Part shown: piece after piece, positions 39,363-49,006 of the stretch | Layout of the letters: the number at the start of each line of letters is the position of its first letter | How positions within the stretch are numbered: the first letter of the stretch is position 1 | Source: Micromonospora sp. WMMA1363 | GTDB lineage: Bacteria; Actinomycetota; Actinomycetes; Mycobacteriales; Micromonosporaceae | Assembly: GCF_030345795.1 (NCBI RefSeq) | Contig: NZ_JAUALB010000001.1 | Coordinates: forward strand, 4,394,001 to 4,458,000 | Direction: 5' to 3' | Length of the DNA stretch: 64,000 bases | The notes under the pieces: generated by a model | What the model saw: the letters and a program-made list of their open reading frames with translations, nothing else | Told to the model about the DNA's origin: nothing | Database searches by the model: none | Translations under genes and position numbers: made by a program

Positions 39363-42038
39363 TCAGACGGGACGCAGCGATACGGCGGTCACCTTGTATT
39401 CGGGGCACCCGGTCTCGGCGTCCGTGGCGTCTGAGGTGAGGGCGTTGGTGGGAGTGTCGGGGAAGCTGAAGGCGGTGAACAACTGGCCGGGTCCGACCGT
39501 CTCGGTCACGTGGACGGGGAAGATCACGGTCGCCCGCCGGCTGGTCACCCCGAGGAGGTCTCCGTCGGCCAGCCGGAGCCGGGCGGCGTCGTCCGGATGC
39601 AGATCGAGCACTTCATGAGGGCGAAGGTCATTGTTGGGCGTCCGGCGACTCATCGAGCCACTGTTGTAGTGCACGAGCCGACGCCCGGTGATCAGGAGGT
39701 ACGGGAAGGCGGCGTCGGGTTGTTCGCCCGGCGGCAGGTACGGCCGCGCGGCCAGTGCGGCACGTCCGTCGGGAGTGGCAAAGGAGTCGAGGTAGAGGCG
39801 CCCCTCGCCGGGGTGGTCGGTGGCGCGGCACGGCCAGTGCAGTGGTCCGTCCCGGTCGAGCCGGGCGTGGGAGATGCCGGCGAAGGTGGGGGTCAGCGTG
39901 GCGCACTCGGCCATGGCGTCGGCGGGGGTAGGGCAGCCCAGGTCGGCCCCCATCGCGCGGGCGAGCAGCCGCAGGATGTCGAAGTCGGGTGTGGCCTGCC
40001 CGGGTGGCGCCAGCGCGGGGCGGACCCGCTGTACCCGCCGGTCGAGGTTGACGAACGTGCCGTCCTTCTCGAGAAACGACACGGCAGGGAACACCACGTC
40101 GGCGAGTTCGGCGGTGTGGGAGAGAAAGAGGTCGTGGCTGACGACGAGGTCGCAGGCGGCCAGCGCCGCACGCACGTTTCCGCTGTCGGGGTCGGTCTGG
40201 GCGATGTCCTCGCCGATGACGTACATGGCCCGTATCCGGCCGGCGATCGCAGCGGCGAACATGTCCAGGATCCGTAACCCGGGATCGGCGGGCACGTCCG
40301 CTCCCCAGGAGCGGGAGAACCGAGCCCGGATCTCGGCGTCGGTGACGTGTTGATAGCCGGGCAGCAGGTCCGGCAGGGCGCCCATGTCCGAGGCGCCCTG
40401 AACGTTGTTCTGCCCGCGCATCGACAGCACGCCGCAGCAGCCCGGCGTGCCGACGGCGCCTTTCAGGATGGCGAGGTTCGCCAGGGTGCGGACCCCATCG
40501 GTACCGTGGACGTGTTCGGTGACGCCGAGCCCGTAGACGATCGCCGGGCGCCGGGCGGTGCCGTAGAGACGGGCCGCCGTGGCGAGCGTTTCGGCTGGCA
40601 CCCCGGCCAGCCGTGCCGCACGGTCCACCGGGTAGTCGTGCAGCAACTCCGTCAGGTCTGCCAACCCGCTGGCCCGGGTGCGGAGGAACTCCCGATCCGC
40701 GTGTCCCTCGTCGAGGAGCACTCGGGCGATGCCGTTGAAGACGGCGACGTTGGAGCCGGGTGTGGCCTGGACGTGGACGTCGGCCAGCTCGGCGAGGTCG
40801 ATCCGCCGCGGGTCGATGACGATGAGCCGGGCGCCGCGCAGGACCAGCTGTTTGATCCGGGCTCCGATGACCGGGTGGGCTTCGGTCGGGTTGGCGCCGG
40901 CGATCAGGATGCAGTCGGTGTCGTCGAGGTCGTCGACGGAGTTGGTGCCGCCGGCGTGGCCGAACGCGGCGGTCAGCCCGAGCGCGGACGGGGCGTGACA
41001 GAGCCGGGAGCAGTTGTCGACGTTGTTGGTGCCGAGGACGACGCGGGCGAACTTCTGGGCGAGGTAGTTCTCCTCGTTGGTCGCCCGGGCCGAGGAGATC
41101 ATGCCGATGGCATCGGGCCCGTGCCGGTCGCGAATCGCGCCTAGCCGGGTCGCCACCGCGGCGAGCGCCTCTTCCCACGACGCCGGTTCCAGTGGGGAGT
41201 CGCGCCCGTGGCGGCGCAGCAGCGGCGTGGTCAGCCGGTCCCGGGACCGGGTGAAGGCGTGTGCGAACCGTCCCTTGATACAGGCGTGGCCGCGGTTGAC
41301 CGCACCGCGCTCGGGCGTGATCGCGGCGATGTCGCCGTCCCGTACGTGCACCCGCAGGCTGCACCCCACACCGCAGTATCCGCAGGTGCTGGTGGTCGTC
41401 CCGGTGACCGGGCGCGGGTCGAGTAGGCCCGGCTCGGACAGCGCGCCACTCGGGCAGGTGTCGACGCAGCCGCCGCAGGCCACGCACGGCGACGACAGCC
41501 ACGGTCCGCCGGTGCCGGCGGCGACGACGGTGTCGAACCCGCGCCCGGTCAGGGAGAGTGCGAACGTGCCCTGCACCTCCGCACACATGCGTACGCACCG
41601 GTTGCAGGCGATGCACAGGTCCCCGTCGAGTTTCACGTACGGGTGGGAGTGGTCGACGCCCGTGGCCCGAACGGCCCCGTCGAACCGGCTTTCCGTGACG
41701 CCGAGCTGCCGACAGGCGCGGACCAGCTCGCTGCGCTCGGCGGGGAGGTCGAGGGCGCGGGCCGGCAGCTGGGAGACGAGGAGTTCCAGTGCGAGCTGTG
41801 CCGATGTGCGGGCGGCCGGGTCGTCGGTGTGTACGACCATGCCCTCGATGGCCGCTGTCGTGCAGGCCGGCATCGCCCGTCCGGCTACACCGACCAGGCA
41901 CACGCGGCACGACCCCTGTGGGGTGAGCCGCTCGTCGTAGCAGAGGGTCGGCAGCATCGCCCCGGCCGCCCGTACGGCGTCCAGCACAGTGGCTCGCTCG
42001 GCGACCTCGACGGCGACGCCGTTGACCGACAACCGCAT
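39363..42038 (-). CDS. Formate dehydrogenase, catalytic subunit with NuoG-like N-terminus
   Basis: 891 residues from ATG at 42038, directly behind the TAG of the partner gene. Order: 2Fe-2S domain (C33, C44, C47, C59), His/Cys 4Fe-4S region, two 4Fe-4S clusters (CIACNRCVRMC and CVACGGCVDTC), the molybdopterin-domain cluster CGYCGVGC, then the bis-MGD enzyme. The motif DNCSRLCHAPSALGL holds Cys, not selenocysteine, as ligand of Mo or W, followed by the catalytic His. This is the architecture of cytosolic NAD-dependent formate dehydrogenases. With the NuoEF-like partner it oxidises formate to CO2 and reduces NAD. Confidence 0.92.
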   Translation of the reverse strand: MRLSVNGVAVEVAERATVLDAVRAAGAMLPTLCYDERLTPQGSCRVCLVGVAGRAMPACTTAAIEGMVVHTDDPAARTSAQLALELLVSQLPARALDLPAERSELVRACRQLGVTESRFDGAVRATGVDHSHPYVKLDGDLCIACNRCVRMCAEVQGTFALSLTGRGFDTVVAAGTGGPWLSSPCVACGGCVDTCPSGALSEPGLLDPRPVTGTTTSTCGYCGVGCSLRVHVRDGDIAAITPERGAVNRGHACIKGRFAHAFTRSRDRLTTPLLRRHGRDSPLEPASWEEALAAVATRLGAIRDRHGPDAIGMISSARATNEENYLAQKFARVVLGTNNVDNCSRLCHAPSALGLTAAFGHAGGTNSVDDLDDTDCILIAGANPTEAHPVIGARIKQLVLRGARLIVIDPRRIDLAELADVHVQATPGSNVAVFNGIARVLLDEGHADREFLRTRASGLADLTELLHDYPVDRAARLAGVPAETLATAARLYGTARRPAIVYGLGVTEHVHGTDGVRTLANLAILKGAVGTPGCCGVLSMRGQNNVQGASDMGALPDLLPGYQHVTDAEIRARFSRSWGADVPADPGLRILDMFAAAIAGRIRAMYVIGEDIAQTDPDSGNVRAALAACDLVVSHDLFLSHTAELADVVFPAVSFLEKDGTFVNLDRRVQRVRPALAPPGQATPDFDILRLLARAMGADLGCPTPADAMAECATLTPTFAGISHARLDRDGPLHWPCRATDHPGEGRLYLDSFATPDGRAALAARPYLPPGEQPDAAFPYLLITGRRLVHYNSGSMSRRTPNNDLRPHEVLDLHPDDAARLRLADGDLLGVTSRRATVIFPVHVTETVGPGQLFTAFSFPDTPTNALTSDATDAETGCPEYKVTAVSLRPV

Positions 42039-43799
42039 CTACTCGCCCGCCATGCTCGTGCCGCTGGGTGCTGCCTGGCGCAGCTCGTCCGCGTACACCC
42101 GCAGCAGACTGCGCACCGCACCGGACACCCCCCACCCGAACGCGCAGAGGCTCGCCCCTGTCAGGACCTCCAGCAGCGGTTCGTGGGCGGCGAGTGCCGC
42201 CGCGGTCTGGGCGGGTTCCCCGATGCGCTCGGCAAGCTCGAGCCCACGGCGGGTGCCCACCCGGCAGGGTGTGCAGGCTCCGCAACTTTCCGCGGCGCCG
42301 AACGCCCAGGCGTGCTGCAGGATCGCGGCGGCCGACACGGTCGTGTCGATCGCAACGAGGCTCGCATGTCCCAGCGCGACGCCGGCCTCCGCGAGTGGCC
42401 GGGACAGCAGCGGGAGGTCGAGCTGGTCCGGGCTGAGGAAACCGCCGAGCGGCCCGCCGACCTGCACCGCGCGGAGCTGGTAGGGCTCGCGTGGTCCGCC
42501 GCCGAGATCCTCCACCAGGTGGCGCAGAGGCACGCCGAACTCCACCTCGTACACCCCTGGCAGGCGGAAACACTGGTTCAGGCAGATCAGCTTGGTGCCC
42601 GGTTCGTCTGGGTGGCCCAGGCGGGCGTACGCGGCACCGCCGTGCCGAACGATCCAGGGCACGGCCGCCAGGGTCTCCACGTTGTTGACCGCGGTCGGCT
42701 TCCCGAGGTAGCCGTGGCTGGTGGGGTACGGGGGACGCGGCTGGACGGCCGCCCGCAGCCCGGCCAGGGCGTGCAGCAACGCGGTCTCCTCCCCGGCGAC
42801 GTACGACCCGGCGCCCACCACGATCTCCACGTCGAAGTCGACGGGCGAGCCGTGTACCCGGGTGCCCAGGTGTCCCGCTTCGCGCGCCTGCGCCACCGCG
42901 GCACGCAACTGGTCGGCGGCCGCCGGGTACTCCGATCGCACGAGGATCAGCCCGCGCTGTGCCCCCACCGCGAAGCCGGCCAGCGCCAAGCCCTCCAGGA
43001 CCCGGTGCGGATCGCTCTCCATCAACAGTCGATCACAGAACGAGCCCGGGTCCCCCTCGTCGCCGTTGGCCACCACATATCGTGGTGCGGGCTCATCCGC
43101 GGCCGCGGACCACTTTCTTCCCACCGGAAAACCGGCTCCACCCCGTCCGCGTAGGCCCGACGCGGCGACCTCCGCCATGACTTGATCGGGTGAACCGCAA
43201 GCCACGACGCCCGGCCACACCTCCCACGGGGACTCGTCGCCGACCAGCCCGGCCAACACCACCGGACGCCCCACCGCGCTTGCGTACGGGATTTCCGCCG
43301 CCCGCATTTTCAACGGCTCCACCCAACCGGGCCTCGTCCGCCGCTGTGCGGCATGTGGATCGCCGAACAATCCGCCGAGAATCTCACCACTCCCCGGCTG
43401 TTCCCCGTCGAGAATCGCGGGCGAGTCGTAGCAGTACCCGAGACACCGCACACCCTGCAGCGACACCGACCCGTCCACCGCGCACTCGCCCAGGCGTACC
43501 CCCAGCGCCTTCTCGATGCGCGCGATGTGCTGACCCTGCCCACTCACGAAGCACGAGGTTCCCTCGCACACCCGGATGTGCCGCCGGCCCCGGCGGCCCT
43601 CGGCGAAGTCTGCGTAGTAGGTCGCCGAGCCCGTGACGGCAGCCACCGGCCAACCGAACTCACCGGCTGCCCGCGCCAGGTCGTCGGCGTCGACCCGCCC
43701 GTCTTCCGACTGCGCCAGCCGGAGCCGGTCCAGCATCCGCGTGCCCGGCCGGCGCAGCCGCTCCTGCAACTCGACGAACGCCTCCCGTGGCTCGCCCAT
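42039..43799 (-). CDS. Formate dehydrogenase, fused NuoE-NuoF diaphorase subunit
   Basis: 586 residues. The first 160 form a NuoE-like 2Fe-2S domain (CEGTSC, then CLGYC). The rest is NuoF-like: GRGGAGFPVGRKW for FMN, NGDEGDPGSF, a GAGSYVAGEETALLHAL nucleotide site and ESCGACTPCRVGTRRG for the 4Fe-4S cluster. It takes electrons from the catalytic subunit to NAD. The two genes are adjacent (TAGATG). Accessory genes such as fdhD are not in the window. Confidence 0.9.
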   Translation of the reverse strand: MGEPREAFVELQERLRRPGTRMLDRLRLAQSEDGRVDADDLARAAGEFGWPVAAVTGSATYYADFAEGRRGRRHIRVCEGTSCFVSGQGQHIARIEKALGVRLGECAVDGSVSLQGVRCLGYCYDSPAILDGEQPGSGEILGGLFGDPHAAQRRTRPGWVEPLKMRAAEIPYASAVGRPVVLAGLVGDESPWEVWPGVVACGSPDQVMAEVAASGLRGRGGAGFPVGRKWSAAADEPAPRYVVANGDEGDPGSFCDRLLMESDPHRVLEGLALAGFAVGAQRGLILVRSEYPAAADQLRAAVAQAREAGHLGTRVHGSPVDFDVEIVVGAGSYVAGEETALLHALAGLRAAVQPRPPYPTSHGYLGKPTAVNNVETLAAVPWIVRHGGAAYARLGHPDEPGTKLICLNQCFRLPGVYEVEFGVPLRHLVEDLGGGPREPYQLRAVQVGGPLGGFLSPDQLDLPLLSRPLAEAGVALGHASLVAIDTTVSAAAILQHAWAFGAAESCGACTPCRVGTRRGLELAERIGEPAQTAAALAAHEPLLEVLTGASLCAFGWGVSGAVRSLLRVYADELRQAAPSGTSMAGE

Positions 43800-44068
43800 T
43801 CGCGTTTCCTCCCGCGCGCTGACTCTGTGGCAAACGTACGTCCGTTTCGAGTCGGCTCGCGGCTGAATGTGTACCTTGGGTGGACAGTGAGCAGATCCTC
43901 CAGCTGGGGGTACGCGATCGACGTGGCCAACCGGTCCGGGACGGTTCGCACCCGACCGGCCGTAGCCCGACCGGGCGGCACACCAGTCGGGTCCGGCGGG
44001 TGCCGGCTACCACGAACGCCGTGAGCGATTTCGCCGCGGATCTGGTGACGGCCGGAGTGTAGAAGGCC

Positions 44069-44215
44069 ATCGTGGGAGGCACGTCGGACTACTGGCGGAT
44101 CCGGTTCTATTTCGTGGCGGCCGCGGGTCTGGACGTGTGGCTGGTCAACGTCCGCGATGCGAAGGATCTGCCTGGATGGTCGAAGGCCGACAAGCTGGAG
44201 GGCCTACTCCTGTCC
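44069..44215 (+). pseudogene. IS110-family transposase fragment
   Basis: A short frame gives GGTSDYWRIRFYFVAAAGLD, VWLVNVRDAKDLPG and KADKLEGLL, the well-known N-terminal segment of IS110 transposases around the second acidic residue. Nothing else of the gene is present. It lies just left of the second type of IS1380 element. The rest of 43800-44310 holds nothing recognisable. Confidence 0.75.
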
Positions 44216-44313
44216 GCGGTCCGCACTACAGTCCCTGTTCCTGGCGGATCGCGGTCCTGCCGTTGCGCGGCCGAGGGGCGGTCGTGCCGGCCTCGTCCGT
44301 TCAGAGCGGATTT

Positions 44314-45987
44314 GATTCATCGAGGGTCATGAAGGAAAGGTGCGCCTGGCCTGCAAGGATGTGAGTGTCTACGTCATGTCCACAGCAGAGTCGGGTGCAC
44401 CTTTCTGGTGAGTAAGAGTAGCGGGTGGGATCAGCGGCTGCAGGTCGCGGCGGGTGGGAAGGGTTTGGTCGGGCATGCCGGCGCGGTTTTGCTGCGGCGG
44501 TGCGCGGACCGGACCGGGCTGGCCTGGGCGTTGAACGCGGTGCTGCCTCGCGGTGCGGGGCCGGGGTGGTGGGACCGGGGCACGGTCTTGATCTGCCTGG
44601 CGACCGCGATCGTGCTCGGCGCGACCAGCATGTCCGACATCGGGCTGCTCGCCCATCAGGCGCTGGTGTTCGCCGAGCCACCGTCGGAAGCGACCGTGCG
44701 CCGTGCTCTGGCCGGCCTCGACGAGACCGCCCTGCGCCGGATCGCCAAGGCGCGGGCGAAGGCCCGCGCCCGGGTCTGGGAGCTTCTCGAGCGCCGGCCG
44801 CAGGGGTTTCCGTGGCTGCTGGTGGCGGGCAAGCTGCTGACCGGGTGGGTGGTCATCGATCTGGACGCCACCCTGATCACCGCTCACTCCGACAAGCAGG
44901 GCGCGGCGGCCACGTTCAAGAAAGGCTTCGGGTTCCACCCCCTCGGGGCGTGGTGCGCGAACACCAGTGAGAGCCTGGCCATGCTGCTGCGGCCGGGCAA
45001 CGCCGGCTCGAACACCGTGGTTGATCACATCCGGGTGTTGGGTGAGGCGGTCGCCCAACTGCCGGTCAGATACCGGCGCAAGATCCTGGTGCGGGTCGAC
45101 GGGGCCGGCGCCACCCACGACCTGGTGACCCACCTGGAGCAGATGAACCGGCTGTGGCGCAGCGTGAAGTTCACTGTCGGCTGGACGATCACCGACGCCG
45201 ACGAGACCGCGATCGCCGTGCTGCCCGCCGATGCCTGGACCAGCAGCCTCGAACCCGACGGTAATGCCACCGATCAGGCGCAGGTCGCCGAGCTGACCGG
45301 CCTCAACCAGCGGGTCGGCAACTGGATCGACGGGCTACGGCTGATCGTGCGGCGGACCAGACCGTCCACCCGACACGTCAGGAACCTAACCGACCTGGAG
45401 AAACGTACCGGCTGGCGGTACGCGATCGTCGCCACCAACATCCGCCGCATCCACGGCGTGGCCGGCTCTCACCAGCCGCAATGGCTCGACGTGCTGCACC
45501 GTTCGCACGCCGGAGTGGAAGATCAGGTGCGCACGAACAAGGCCATGGGCCTGCGAAACCTGCCCTCGAAGGCCTGGACCGTCAACCGCGGCTGGGTCCT
45601 AGCCGCGAACATCGCCGCCGATCTGGCCGCCTGGACCCGACTGCTCGGCCTGCACGACCAGCCCGACCTCGCCGACGCCGAACCCGGCACCCTGCGCTAC
45701 CGGCTGCTGCACCTACCCGCCAAGCTGGCCAGCCACGCCCGCCGGAAGATCCTGTCCATCCCCGACACCTGGCCCTGGGCTGAGGCGTTCCAACTCTGCT
45801 GGCACCGCCTAGGCCTGATACCCCCGCCGACCTGACCCGTCCCCCCGGCCCTACCAGCAGAGAAACCACCCGGACCTGGAGAACCGGCGCCCGCGCAGCG
45901 ACACGCGCCGACCCCGACCCCCAACCGCGTGGGACAAAACGGTCAAACCGAAACGGACGGCGAGGGATCAAAACCCTCTGACGAATC
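44314..45987 (+). mobile_element. Second type of IS1380-family element
   Basis: The transposase gene is flanked by similar inverted ends: GATTCATCGAGGGTCATGA on the left (from 44314) and, inverted, GATTCGTCAGAGGGTTTTGA on the right (to 45987). The exact ends are uncertain and no target duplication is obvious, so one side may have been rearranged. The right end supplies the last codons of the leftward methyltransferase gene. Confidence 0.65.
44408..45835 (+). CDS. IS1380-family transposase (second type)
   Basis: 475 residues from GTG at 44408. It shares the IS1380 plan with the other element (GKGLVGHAGAVLL, WVVIDLDATLITAHSDK, ILVRVDGAGATHDLV, ending DTWPWAEAF) but is a clearly different sequence. 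It is uninterrupted, so possibly active. Confidence 0.92.
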   Translation: MSKSSGWDQRLQVAAGGKGLVGHAGAVLLRRCADRTGLAWALNAVLPRGAGPGWWDRGTVLICLATAIVLGATSMSDIGLLAHQALVFAEPPSEATVRRALAGLDETALRRIAKARAKARARVWELLERRPQGFPWLLVAGKLLTGWVVIDLDATLITAHSDKQGAAATFKKGFGFHPLGAWCANTSESLAMLLRPGNAGSNTVVDHIRVLGEAVAQLPVRYRRKILVRVDGAGATHDLVTHLEQMNRLWRSVKFTVGWTITDADETAIAVLPADAWTSSLEPDGNATDQAQVAELTGLNQRVGNWIDGLRLIVRRTRPSTRHVRNLTDLEKRTGWRYAIVATNIRRIHGVAGSHQPQWLDVLHRSHAGVEDQVRTNKAMGLRNLPSKAWTVNRGWVLAANIAADLAAWTRLLGLHDQPDLADAEPGTLRYRLLHLPAKLASHARRKILSIPDTWPWAEAFQLCWHRLGLIPPPT

Positions 45988-46839
45988 GAGGCCGGCGGAG
46001 GGGATTACCACCAAATCCGCTAGTGGGGTCTCGATCGCGTCTTCTAACGGCCGGGAGAGGTAGAAGTCGGCATAGAAATACCCGTCGGCTTCCATGCCCG
46101 AGGGGTCCAGCCCCCGCGCCGCCAACTCCGACAGGGCCCACTCCCGTTCGGCGTCGTCGATGAACTGTCGCTGCCGAACGGGCTGATCCGCCTTTTCGGT
46201 CACCAGTCCACGTCCTGCGAGCACTTCGGAGATTGGCCCGTAGTCATACGTCCGAAGGCAAAAAGCGGCCACCCAGGGTGGCTTTTCAGTGCACGTAAGT
46301 AGTCGCCCAAAGGTCCGTTCGGTGACATAACCGATGCCGCCGGTGGTCGTGATGAGATCGACCGTCGGCATTGTCTTGGCCAGCTCGGGTGACGGCCCTG
46401 CCGCCTCCAGGTTCTCGATGAACACACCGTCGAGCGCGCCGACCGCGACGGCGTGCCGGGCGGCGTTCTCGGCGACGTCCAGCCCCAGGACGTGGGGAGC
46501 GCCTGGCCGGGTTCGCTGGCTCAGTAGTTCGCTCTCGGCGCGACGCACCTGGTCTACGGTCCGTCCGTCGCCGACCGCACTCTGGTAGTACGTGTAGACA
46601 TCGTCGAGGGCGAGGTCCGTCTTGGTGAGTAGCCCGACGATGCCGTAAGAACAGCATACGTCGAGTACGGTTGGTCGGTGGTCGCCTCCCCACGGCCGGG
46701 CATTGATCAGTTGGTTGAAAACGGTAGCTCCGTGCTGCGGAATCTCGTACCTGAACTGTCGTAGGTTCGTGTAGTAAGCGCGAGGTGTCTTCTGATTGTA
46801 GATTCCGCTGAAGTCGGCCTTACCGGACTCATCGGTCAA
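45943..46839 (-). CDS. SAM-dependent methyltransferase-like protein, tail altered by IS
   Basis: 298 residues from TTG at 46839, 7 nt behind GCAGGGAG; a GTG at 46869 lacks such a site. The SAM site is PTVLDVCCSYGIVGLLTK, with CCSYG in place of the usual GxGxG; this variant belongs to a little-studied group. GLDVAENAARHAVAVGALDG and DLITTTGGIGYVTERTF follow. About 14 C-terminal residues (the SEGFDPSPSVSV end) are encoded inside the terminal repeat of the neighbouring IS1380 element, so the native C-terminus was lost. Substrate unknown. Confidence 0.75.
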   Translation of the reverse strand: MTDESGKADFSGIYNQKTPRAYYTNLRQFRYEIPQHGATVFNQLINARPWGGDHRPTVLDVCCSYGIVGLLTKTDLALDDVYTYYQSAVGDGRTVDQVRRAESELLSQRTRPGAPHVLGLDVAENAARHAVAVGALDGVFIENLEAAGPSPELAKTMPTVDLITTTGGIGYVTERTFGRLLTCTEKPPWVAAFCLRTYDYGPISEVLAGRGLVTEKADQPVRQRQFIDDAEREWALSELAARGLDPSGMEADGYFYADFYLSRPLEDAIETPLADLVVIPSAGLDSSEGFDPSPSVSV

Positions 46840-47055
46840 CTTTCGACTCCCTGCTCTCTGGGCGCGCACCCCGACGCGCGGTTGTCGGCAGTGGTGCGCC
46901 GACAGCAGGATATGGCGACTTCGGAGCTAATCCAAGTCGGCAAACCAGCCGACACGTTCCGAGCGGGGCTGCCGTGCTCCTCTCCTCACCGCCGTTACCT
47001 GGCAATTCAAAGATCGCCTCAGGCTCTCCGATGGTACTTGCCGACCGCCCCTTAG

Positions 47056-48741
47056 CCTGGGCCCTTCGTTAAGGGCGGTCCACATCGTGGATCATGAAAG
47101 GAAAGGTGCCTTCTGACCTGGGAAGATAGGACTTGCTGAGGGTCTCATCTATCCCGAGGGAAGGCACCTGTCAGGTGAAGAGTACCGGAACACGACCGAA
47201 GATCATCGTCAGTAGCGATGGACGTGGCGTGGTCGGCCACGCGGGTGCCCGTTTGCTGGCCGACATCGCGGACGTAACCGGGTTGACCGGCGGGTTCAGC
47301 GAGGCCCTGGCCAGGCTGCGGCAGCGGCAGGGCGGGCATGACCCGGGTCGGGTCGCCGTGGACCTCGCGGTGATGATCGCCGACGGTGGTGAGGCGATCA
47401 GCGATCTGGCGGTGCTGCGGGACCAAGCGGGGCTGTTCGGCGCGGTCGCCTCGGATCCTACCGCGTGGCGGGTGCTGTCTGGTGTGGATGATGCTGTTCT
47501 GGCCAGGCTGCGGATGGCCCGCGCTGCCGCGCGGGAGTTGGCGTGGGCGCAGTCGGCCGAGACCCGCGACGGGCTGCCGGTGTCGATGGCGGCTGGTGCG
47601 CCGGTGTCTGGGCTGGTGCTGGATCTGGACGCCTCGATCGTGATCTGCCACTCGGAGAAGGAGCAGGCGTCCAAGACGTGGAAGAAGACCTTCGGATATC
47701 ACCCGTTGTTCTGCTTCCTGGACAACACCCGGGAGGCGTTGTCCGGGCTGCTGCGCGCCGGGCGGGCGGGGTCGAACACCACCGCCGATCACATCAGCGT
47801 TCTCGACGACGCCCTGGCGCAGATCCCCGACGTCCACCGGTACGGCACCGACATCCTCGTCCGCTCGGATTCGGCCGGCTGCACGTACGGGTTCCTGCGC
47901 CATATCCGGTCGTTGCGTGAGCACGGTATGAACACGTTCTTCTCCGTCGGGGTGGCCATCGGGGAGGCGATCCGCGACGCGATCAAGCAGGCTGCGGGGC
48001 ACCCCGAGCAGTGGGTACCGGCCCTGAACGCCGACGGCCAGCCACGCGACGGCGCCCAGGTATGCGAGATCACCGGCCTACTACCGGCCGACCTGCGGGC
48101 CAACTACCCCGACGGCACCCGGTTCATCGTGCGCCGGGAACGCCCGCACCCCGGCGCACAACTGTCGCTGTTCGACACCATCGAAGGCTTCCGCCACCAG
48201 GTGATGGCCACCGACACCGGCCCCGGCAACGGATCCATCCAGCATCTGGAGGCCCGCCACCGCGCTCACGCCCGCGTCGAGGACCGCATCCGCACGGGCA
48301 AGGACACCGGGTTCGGCCGCTTCCCATCCCGGGTGTTCGCCATCAACGCCGCCTGGCTGGAACTCGCCTTGTGCGCCATCGACCTGCTTGCCTGGACCCA
48401 ACACCTGCTGCTCGACGGCGACCTCGCCACCGCCGAACCCAAGACACTGCGCTACCGACTGCTGCACGTCGCCGCCCGCATCACCCGCTCGGCCCGCCGC
48501 ACGAAGCTGCGCATCGCCGAAGGCTGGCCCTGGGCCGACCAGCTCGTCACCGCGTTCGACCGGCTGGCCGTGCTGCCCCAGCCCGTCACCTGAACCCCAA
48601 CCCCACGCCCCGACGAGTACCCCCATGGAGGAACCCGGCCACCGCGTCGGGTCCTCGCCGTGCCCATACCCCGATCGATCACCAAATGAAGATCAACAAA
48701 TGCAAACAGGGCCTTGATCAACAGTTAGCGAAAGACTGAGG
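47056..48741 (+). mobile_element. IS1380-family insertion sequence, copy B
   Basis: 1686 bp, same length and apparently same sequence as copy A at 1471-3156 but in opposite orientation, flanked by its own direct repeat TTAG (47052-47055 and 48742-48745). Different target duplications show two separate insertions. Confidence 0.95.
47175..48593 (+). CDS. IS1380-family transposase (copy B)
   Basis: 472 residues from GTG at 47175, identical in translation to the copy at 1619-3037; see there for motifs. The identity also holds in all other frames of the element, so the copies have not diverged. Confidence 0.93.
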   Translation: MKSTGTRPKIIVSSDGRGVVGHAGARLLADIADVTGLTGGFSEALARLRQRQGGHDPGRVAVDLAVMIADGGEAISDLAVLRDQAGLFGAVASDPTAWRVLSGVDDAVLARLRMARAAARELAWAQSAETRDGLPVSMAAGAPVSGLVLDLDASIVICHSEKEQASKTWKKTFGYHPLFCFLDNTREALSGLLRAGRAGSNTTADHISVLDDALAQIPDVHRYGTDILVRSDSAGCTYGFLRHIRSLREHGMNTFFSVGVAIGEAIRDAIKQAAGHPEQWVPALNADGQPRDGAQVCEITGLLPADLRANYPDGTRFIVRRERPHPGAQLSLFDTIEGFRHQVMATDTGPGNGSIQHLEARHRAHARVEDRIRTGKDTGFGRFPSRVFAINAAWLELALCAIDLLAWTQHLLLDGDLATAEPKTLRYRLLHVAARITRSARRTKLRIAEGWPWADQLVTAFDRLAVLPQPVT

Positions 48742-48963
48742 TTAGCCGTCCACGGAGCGCCTCGAACGGTGCCGGGTTCTCCTCGTTGACGGCCATCCGT
48801 TGCCGCCTCGACCACCCGCGTCCAGGTTGAGACCGGCGCTGCAGGCCTCGGCGCACCGCGGTCAATGGCTCCCGCCGCAGCGGGGCGAGCGTGCGCCGGG
48901 ATCGCCGGCGTTGGCCGCGGCAGGCGCACGCATTGCCACCCCCTTTCTCCGTACGGCATACGG

Positions 48964-48976
48964 TGTACAATGTACA
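48964..48976. promoter_or_regulatory. Palindromic operator upstream of the VOC gene
   Basis: TGTACAATGTACA, a 13-bp palindrome of the kind bound by TetR proteins, lies 30 nt before the VOC start and overlaps the likely promoter. No regulator gene remains on its left, where the IS1380 copy B has entered. Confidence 0.6.
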
Positions 48977-49006
48977 AAGTATCCGCACCATCAGGGGAAG
49001 GGCTCC

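Noticed and set aside
39628..42573. 981-codon frame overlapping both formate dehydrogenase genes
   Set aside because: Arg/Pro/His-rich shadow in the wrong frame; both true genes have full cofactor motifs.
44281..44330. Exact target duplication of the second IS1380 type
   Set aside because: No matching direct repeat could be found next to either end.
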